DNA of 64,000 nucleotides from Azospirillum picis (GTDB taxonomy: Bacteria > Pseudomonadota > Alphaproteobacteria > Azospirillales > Azospirillaceae): assembly GCF_017876115.1 (NCBI RefSeq), contig NZ_JAGINO010000027.1:31136-95135 (forward strand). The letters are read 5' to 3'. Within the stretch, counting starts at the first letter, position 1; every line of letters starts with the position of its first letter. The position numbers and the translations under genes are program-made. Below are positions 59,164 to 64,000 of this stretch, one piece after another. Below the pieces are notes generated by a model. That model saw only the letters and a list, made by a program, of their open reading frames with translations, did not search any database and was not told where the DNA came from.

Positions 59164-61098
59164 TCATGCCGCCAGCATCGACAGTTCCTGGGCGACACGC
59201 TCGACGACCGCGCCCCAGTTGCCGGATTCGGTTTGCTGGAACAGGCGCATTGTCGGATACCAGGGAGTGTCGGTACGGTTCTGGAGCCAGCGCCAGCAGC
59301 CGTCGTAGCGCGACAGCACCCACACCGGCTTGCCCAGCGCCCCAGCCAGATGAGCGACGGAGGTGTCGACGGTGATCACCAGATCCAGGCGCAGGATGAG
59401 CGCCGCCGTATCGGCGAAATCCTCGACCTCCCCCATCCCGTTCCAGAGCCTCATCCCTGCAGGGGGAGCATCGAGTTGGGTTGCCGGAGCCCCCATCTGA
59501 AGATTCACCAGAGTCACATTCGGAATCCGGGCGAGCGGCTCGAAATCGCGCAGCGTCATGCTGCGGCGCCGATCGGTCAGATTGGCGCGCAGCAAGCCGG
59601 GCCGCGGATCCCCTGACCACACCAGTCCAACCCGTAGGCCGGCACCGGGAAGTGGCTTGCCCAGCCATTTGCCGATGCTTGTCACCGGCGGAAAAAGATA
59701 AGGGACTGCACTGGGAATGCTATCCAGTTCCGTTCCGAAGACCCGCGGTAGCGACATCAACGAGCACAGGAAATCCGGCGCCGGGAACTGTTCGTTCAGG
59801 CCATGCACGGTTGCAACCTTCGGCATCTGTGCCACCAGCCGCTTCAAGGCCGGTTGCACCACCAGCACGACACGACCGCCCCGATCAGCGACAAGGGGAG
59901 CGTACCGTACGAAATGCAGGGTATCACCGTGCCCCTGTTCGGCGTGCAGCACGATGGTGGCTCCCTGAAGCGGTTCGCCTTGCCAGGGACGGCCGATGGG
60001 GGCGACAGCCGGAAGCTGCCCGGTTTCCCAACGGGCCTCGTAATGCTCCCATGCCTCCTTCAACTGCCCGGCTTTCAGCAGTGCGAGGGAGAGGTTGAAG
60101 CGCGCATCGGGATGCTTGGGCTCGGCCGCCAGCGTACGGCGGAACAGGGTCTCGGCCTGCACGAGGTTGCCCAGGTCGAGATGGATGATTCCAAGGTTGT
60201 TGGTCGCCGAGACATGGGAGGGCGCGATCCTCAGCGCTCTCAGGCACTGCGCCTCGGCGGATGCGAAGTCCGCCTGATCCTGGGCCTGTGACCTTACCAC
60301 GTAGCCGAGGTTGGCGTAGGGATCGGGGTGGTCGGGCTTCAGAACGATCGAACGGCGGCATAGGCGGGTCGCAGCCGGTCCGTCGTTCATTTCCCAAACG
60401 ACACTGGCAAGGTTGTTCCAGGCGCCGGCATGCTCGCGCGACAGCGTAAGCGCCCTGCGGTAGGCCACTGCCGCGTCCGGATAGACCTTCGAACGTGAGG
60501 CGACAGCGCCGATGTTGACGTAAGCCTGCACCGAAGCCGGGTCGATCGCGATCGCCGCCCGATAGGCCAGACGCGCCTCGCCCAGTTTGTTATTGAGGAG
60601 GCGGGCGTCGGCCATCGTGATCAGATCGGACACGGTGGGCACGCGCAGCCGCCAGAGCCATGTCTGCAAGGGCGGTTGTGCCGACAGCCGAGGGGATGGG
60701 GGAGCCTGTTTCAATAGATTCGCCAGCGCCTCCCAATAACTTGGATTGAGCGCTAAGGCCCGACGATACTCCTGGCTGGCCATGTCCTGCTGGTTGGACG
60801 CGCGATATGCCTCACCGAGGCTGTTCCTGTACATCGCCTGTGCTGTGTTGATCCTCAAGGCACGGCGGATCCACACCAATGCCTGATCCGTCAGTCCTTT
60901 TTGCAGTGCCACCAGCCCATGAAGGTGGAGTGCGTCGGACTGCGACGGATACAATGCCAGGATGCGGCAATAGAGAGCGTCAACGTTCGCATCGCCGGCG
61001 CGGTGACGAGCAATGGCAGCGGACAGCAGAGCGGATGCATCTGAGCCGGCGGCCGATGCCGATGAACCGTGGTCCCACCATTGCCGGGCCTGAACCAT
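59164..61098 (-). CDS. TPR - GT9-like glycosyltransferase
   Basis: 644 residues from the ATG at 61098, with AGGAAAG before it. TPR repeats fill about residues 20-345 (HLHGLVALQKGLTDQALVWIRRAL, NSLGEAYRASNQQDMA, NNLASVVWEMNDG, NNLGIIHLDLGNLVQAETLFRRTL). The GT9-like domain has VLHAEQGHGDTLHFVRYAPLV, VGLVWSGDPRPG, DFADTAALILRLDLVITVDTSVAHLAGALG (complete DTxxAH motif) and TPWYPTMRLFQQ. First gene of the operon with gmd and the GT11-like gene; its stop is 10 bases before the gmd start. Confidence 0.88.
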   Translation of the reverse strand: MVQARQWWDHGSSASAAGSDASALLSAAIARHRAGDANVDALYCRILALYPSQSDALHLHGLVALQKGLTDQALVWIRRALRINTAQAMYRNSLGEAYRASNQQDMASQEYRRALALNPSYWEALANLLKQAPPSPRLSAQPPLQTWLWRLRVPTVSDLITMADARLLNNKLGEARLAYRAAIAIDPASVQAYVNIGAVASRSKVYPDAAVAYRRALTLSREHAGAWNNLASVVWEMNDGPAATRLCRRSIVLKPDHPDPYANLGYVVRSQAQDQADFASAEAQCLRALRIAPSHVSATNNLGIIHLDLGNLVQAETLFRRTLAAEPKHPDARFNLSLALLKAGQLKEAWEHYEARWETGQLPAVAPIGRPWQGEPLQGATIVLHAEQGHGDTLHFVRYAPLVADRGGRVVLVVQPALKRLVAQMPKVATVHGLNEQFPAPDFLCSLMSLPRVFGTELDSIPSAVPYLFPPVTSIGKWLGKPLPGAGLRVGLVWSGDPRPGLLRANLTDRRRSMTLRDFEPLARIPNVTLVNLQMGAPATQLDAPPAGMRLWNGMGEVEDFADTAALILRLDLVITVDTSVAHLAGALGKPVWVLSRYDGCWRWLQNRTDTPWYPTMRLFQQTESGNWGAVVERVAQELSMLAA

Positions 61099-61413
61099 GA
61101 CTTTCCTTTCCTAGTCGCGGGCAATTTGCAGCGCGCATATTCTTCTAGAAAGGGTACTTTGTATTTTTTGCCGGAGAAATGATCAATTCCAAACCCGAGG
61201 GTCGGGCCGGAAGCAGCATACTCCGCAACAAGTAGAGGATATGGAGGTAGTCACGAGGCTGCAAAGCCACCGTTATGGTGAAAGCTGCCAGGTCGGCCTT
61301 TGCGACTGTACGGTGTGTGATGACGGGATTTATCCGCTATTCAACCCCCTATCCTCGACAACGATGAGCTTTCGCTGCGTTGCCGGCAACGCTGTCAATT
61401 CATCAGCGCCCGG
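61099..61413. other. Intergenic region upstream of the TPR-GT9/gmd operon
   Basis: 315 bases with no supported gene. The part next to 61098 is AT-rich (61,130-61,190) and should contain the operon promoter. The 3' end of the next gene closes the other side. No clear repeat or RNA structure was seen. Confidence 0.5.
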
Positions 61414-62211
61414 CTATGCCTTGAGGTCGAGCAGCCCCTCGGTTCCGGCCGCCCCCGTGGGCATGCCGTCGCAGAACAGAGGCAAGTCCGTCAGATCCTC
61501 GATATAGCCGCCGGTGGCAACGGAACCGGCGGCCTTGTCCCTGAGACCTTCCAAAGCGTCCTTGATCATGCGGACCAAAGGGCTATCGCTGTCGGCATTG
61601 TCAGGTGCCTGGCCGTTGTCCCACATGAACTGCTCATAACCGAACTGGACCGCGGCCCGTTGGGCCGCCCAATTGCTGGAGGCCTTCTCGTCGTCGCTGG
61701 CTCGCTTCAGAAAGGCTATGCCGGCGCGATAGCGGGCGGAAGGATTTCTGCCCGTCGGGTCGGCCGCCATCATGGCTTCGCCCTGCTGCTGCGACATGAT
61801 CGATTGGGCGGTATCCTGTTCGTCCTTGGAAAAGCTGCCGCTGCTGTTGCTTGCAATGGCGAAGGGGGACCGGCGGTCCAGCCCGCCGTAAACGGTATCC
61901 CAACTGTCCTGAGTGGCGTGCATGTAGTCCATCGGCGTGCCTTGCGCGGCCATTTCCGCGTATTTAGCATCGATGGCCGCCCGAGTGTCCCGGGTGGTGG
62001 TCGCAAAATCCTTGTTTCCCACAGCCTGATTACTGAGGGAAAGTTGAGCCATCGTCGACAGCGTGATGATCGCAGCCAAGCCACGCACGCTGCCGGAAGA
62101 GCCGCTGCTTCCAGTCTTTGCCTCTGCCTCGCTCATGAAGGGGGATGGCTTCATGGCGAATGAAGCTGGTGGCTGCTGAGTTGCACTTGTAACAGGGGCG
62201 ATCATCTTCAT
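61414..62211 (-). CDS. Hypothetical protein
   Basis: 265 residues, family not recognised. Residues 1-40 are Ser/Pro-rich and disordered-looking. A short hydrophobic stretch (VRGLAAIITLSTMAQLSL, about 42-59) could be a membrane or amphipathic segment. The rest is helical and polar (DTRAAIDAKYAEMAAQGTP, FSKDEQDTAQSIMSQQQGEAM, AAQRAAVQFGYEQFMWDNG). Alternative start ATG 62205. It stands alone, 315 bp from the island's last operon, so it may be an accessory of that region or an unrelated species-specific protein. Confidence 0.65.
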   Translation of the reverse strand: MKMIAPVTSATQQPPASFAMKPSPFMSEAEAKTGSSGSSGSVRGLAAIITLSTMAQLSLSNQAVGNKDFATTTRDTRAAIDAKYAEMAAQGTPMDYMHATQDSWDTVYGGLDRRSPFAIASNSSGSFSKDEQDTAQSIMSQQQGEAMMAADPTGRNPSARYRAGIAFLKRASDDEKASSNWAAQRAAVQFGYEQFMWDNGQAPDNADSDSPLVRMIKDALEGLRDKAAGSVATGGYIEDLTDLPLFCDGMPTGAAGTEGLLDLKA

Positions 62212-62489
62212 CGCTGGCTCGCCCGCGGGCGCAGACTTGCCGACACAGCGGCGCGTCGGAAAACCATAGAGCCTTCCGGTGGACGTGATGATCGTTTATC
62301 CTGCTTCAGGATGTGGCGAGGGCCAAGCCTCAAACTTTGAAGTTGACAACTCGGTCGCAACTTCAGCTGTTCCCACCCATGGCTTCCGTAGGTTGTGCGC
62401 GGCCTTGTGTCGGATGTTGGCCGCCTCTGGTGCTGGTGAGCCCGCTTCTGTGCCGGCCAGCCAAGCAACAGGCCTTTGCCGGGTGTTGT
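62212..62489. other. Intergenic region upstream of the hypothetical gene
   Basis: 278 bases, no supported gene. It probably contains the promoter of the hypothetical gene on the minus strand. A possible response-regulator relic follows directly at 62490. Confidence 0.35.
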
Positions 62490-62614
62490 TCGACGTGATC
62501 CTCCTTGATCTTGGGATCTCTGGAGGAGGGCGGCGTGGCGGGCCGGATCGGCGCCTGCCGCTGCGCACCCTGCGCTCCCGAGGCTATGCGTTCGCAGCGC
62601 CGGTGGCGCAGTGA
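62490..62614 (+). pseudogene. Possible response-regulator relic
   Basis: A short plus-strand reading contains LFDVILLDLGIS, like the phosphoacceptor strand of a receiver domain, followed closely by LRTLRSRGYAFAAPV, like the last helix and wing of an OmpR-type DNA-binding domain. The middle 130 or so residues of a normal OmpR regulator would be missing. The match is short and by eye, so this is tentative. Confidence 0.3.
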
Positions 62615-62631
62615 CGGGACCGTCCGGCCGC

Positions 62632-63603
62632 TCAGCGCGACAGTTTCAGCAGGCGCTCGGCGTTGCCGTGGCAGACCAGTGAGCGCACCTCCTCCGCAAG
62701 CGGGGCGCTCTCGATGAAGTCCGCCGCGATGGCCGTGGATTCATACGGATAGTCGACCGAGAACATCACGGCCTCCGGCCCCATTTCGTCGATCGCGCAT
62801 TGCAGGGCCGCGGGCGAGCAGACACCGGACGTGGTGATGACGATGTTGCGTCCGAAATACTCCGATGGCCGGTGCGCAAGCTGGATGCCGTGCGAATAGA
62901 CCGCAAAGCGGCTGTCGAAGCGCCAGCGCAGCATGGGAAGCCCTTCGCCCATATGGCCAAGGATCAGCTTGAGGCGGGGGAAGCGGTCGAACACGCCCCC
63001 GAACAGCAGCCGCAGGGCATGCGTCCCGGTTTCGACACCCCAGCCCCACACTGCGCCGCTCAGCTCGGGATGGCCGGCATAGGCGGCGGGGAGCGGCGAC
63101 GGATCGGTGGGGTGCAGGTAGAGCGGCACGTCCAGCGACTGCATGCGGTCCCAGAACTCGTCATAGGCGGGGTCGTCGTAATAGACCCCGTTGGTATGGC
63201 CGTTCACCAGGGCGCCCTTGAACCCCAATTCGGTCACGGCGCGGGTCAGTTCGTCGGCCGCGGCCCGCGGCGATTGCATGGGGAGCGAGGCGAAGCCGGC
63301 CAGGCGGTCCGGGTGCCTCGAGACCTGTCCGGCCAGGAAGTCGTTGTTCTCCTGCGCGTAGCGGACAGCCAGCGCTGTGTCGGGCTCGGCCTGCACGCTG
63401 GGGCCGGTCTGCGACAGGACCGCCACATCGATGCCTGCGAGATCCATCTCGGCCAAACGCTGATCGTCGAAATCCGCCAGCCGGGCTGCCAGCCGGGCTT
63501 GCGAGGCGCTGTCCATCAAGCTCGTGAACACCTTGGAGTAGCGCTCGAAACCGGGAGCCGTGAAATGCTCCTCCAGGGCGATCTTGCGGATCCTGTTCGT
63601 CAT
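62632..63603 (-). CDS. Amidohydrolase family 2 protein, gamma-resorcylate / 2,3-dihydroxybenzoate decarboxylase-like
   Basis: 323 residues from the ATG at 63603 (MTNRIRKIALEEHF), which matches the family start; 6 more in-frame codons upstream are unnecessary. Probable metal ligands are Glu 11 and His 13 in EEHF, the His in LYLHPTDPSP and the Asp in MFSVDYPYES. Also typical are GALVNGHTNGVYYDD and LILGHMGEGLP. Members of this ACMSD-like group remove CO2 non-oxidatively from hydroxybenzoates. The adjacent TRAP transporter gene on the same strand would import the acid. Confidence 0.87.
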   Translation of the reverse strand: MTNRIRKIALEEHFTAPGFERYSKVFTSLMDSASQARLAARLADFDDQRLAEMDLAGIDVAVLSQTGPSVQAEPDTALAVRYAQENNDFLAGQVSRHPDRLAGFASLPMQSPRAAADELTRAVTELGFKGALVNGHTNGVYYDDPAYDEFWDRMQSLDVPLYLHPTDPSPLPAAYAGHPELSGAVWGWGVETGTHALRLLFGGVFDRFPRLKLILGHMGEGLPMLRWRFDSRFAVYSHGIQLAHRPSEYFGRNIVITTSGVCSPAALQCAIDEMGPEAVMFSVDYPYESTAIAADFIESAPLAEEVRSLVCHGNAERLLKLSR

Positions 63604-63682
63604 CCTCACCATTCCTTGCATGTCTTGGTGTCTTTGTGGCCGGCAGGCCCCCGGCAGTCGGGAGGATGCCGGGGGGCGCCCG

Positions 63683-64000
63683 TCAATTGCCTTTCTGGAA
63701 CGGGCGCATGGCGTCGAGTGCCGGATCCGGATCCGGTTCCGGAGGGGCGTCGCCGCCTCCGATGCTGCCCGGGTCGAAGGGCTGCACGCCGCTGGAGATC
63801 TCGGGGATCTCGATCCTCACCTTGTCGAGGTCGATCGCCGGTCCGCGGTCCAGGCCTGAGAGGACGAGCTGCGGGAAGGCGATGACCAGCGCCACCATCA
63901 CCAGTTGGATGCAGACGAACGGCACGGCACCCCAGTAGATCTGGCCGGTGGTGATCTTGCCGATCGTCTTGCCGGTGATCTTGTCGATGTAGTCGGTCTT
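63683..64000 (-). CDS. dctM: TRAP transporter large permease, C-terminal end (truncated by window)
   Basis: Only the last 105 codons are inside the window; the frame continues past 64000. It reads KTDYIDKITGKTIGKITTGQIYWGAVPFVCIQLVMVALVIAFPQLV, the last cytoplasmic loop and final membrane helix of DctM-type permeases, followed by an unusually long Asp/Pro-rich tail (PPEPDPDPALDAM). It lies 79 bp upstream of the decarboxylase-like gene on the same strand. DctM proteins use a sodium or proton gradient and a periplasmic binding protein to import organic acids. Confidence 0.85.
   Translation of the reverse strand, partial: KTDYIDKITGKTIGKITTGQIYWGAVPFVCIQLVMVALVIAFPQLVLSGLDRGPAIDLDKVRIEIPEISSGVQPFDPGSIGGGDAPPEPDPDPALDAMRPFQKGN

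Overview
The window is GC-rich DNA from an alphaproteobacterium. The best guess is Azospirillum or a close relative in Rhodospirillales. The basis is codon use, a four-gene branched-chain keto-acid dehydrogenase operon, a ParA + DUF3102 pair of the kind carried on multipartite replicons, and large TPR-glycosyltransferase fusions. The genus is an inference, since there is no rRNA or other taxonomic marker. The ParA pair suggests a chromid, megaplasmid or integrated plasmid segment, but no origin is visible. No rRNA, tRNA or CRISPR array was recognised.

Left part (1-18.5 kb), metabolism and regulation. It begins inside a flavin/2Fe-2S reductase, followed by an AhpD-like protein, an NTF2-like protein and a LysR regulator. 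A quinone-reductase-like gene sits opposite an HxlR regulator. Next come a DUF3102 protein and ParA, a Cache-type hybrid histidine kinase, the complete bkd operon (E1alpha, E1beta, E2, E3) with a divergent Lrp/AsnC regulator, a TetR regulator with a clear palindromic operator, a hypothetical gene and a decayed IS3-type element.

Central part (18.4-61.1 kb), the notable region. One 13.6-kb gene encodes a 4548-residue protein with a 14-fold N-terminal repeat, about 35 tandem Ig-like domains, an SbsA-type Ig domain and a C-terminal RTX block: a predicted type I secreted giant adhesin. On the other side of a 327-bp AT-rich divergent region begins a 28-kb island in which 11 of 12 glycosyltransferase genes also encode TPR repeats. 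By my reading the 12 genes hold 16 catalytic modules (GT9-like x5, GT41 x2, GT4 x3, GT61, GT17, GT2, a GT-A-like module, and GT11-like x2). A sugar methyltransferase and a GDP-mannose 4,6-dehydratase are also present. Several genes are multi-enzyme fusions, including GT4-GT17-TPR-GT9 and GT2-TPR-GT11. A frameshifted IS481-type element lies inside the island. A 54-bp direct repeat (51 of 54 identical) occurs at 18.39 kb, just beyond the adhesin, and at 54.93 kb, beside the IS481 element. My hypothesis is that the island builds and transfers glycans onto a protein, possibly the giant adhesin and alternatively flagellin. GT41 proteins act in the cytoplasm on unfolded or flexible substrates, which would fit a protein modified before type I export.

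Right part (61.1-64 kb). It holds a hypothetical protein, a possible response-regulator relic, a LigW-like amidohydrolase/decarboxylase and the C-terminal end of a TRAP transporter large permease. The last two suggest uptake and breakdown of an aromatic acid.
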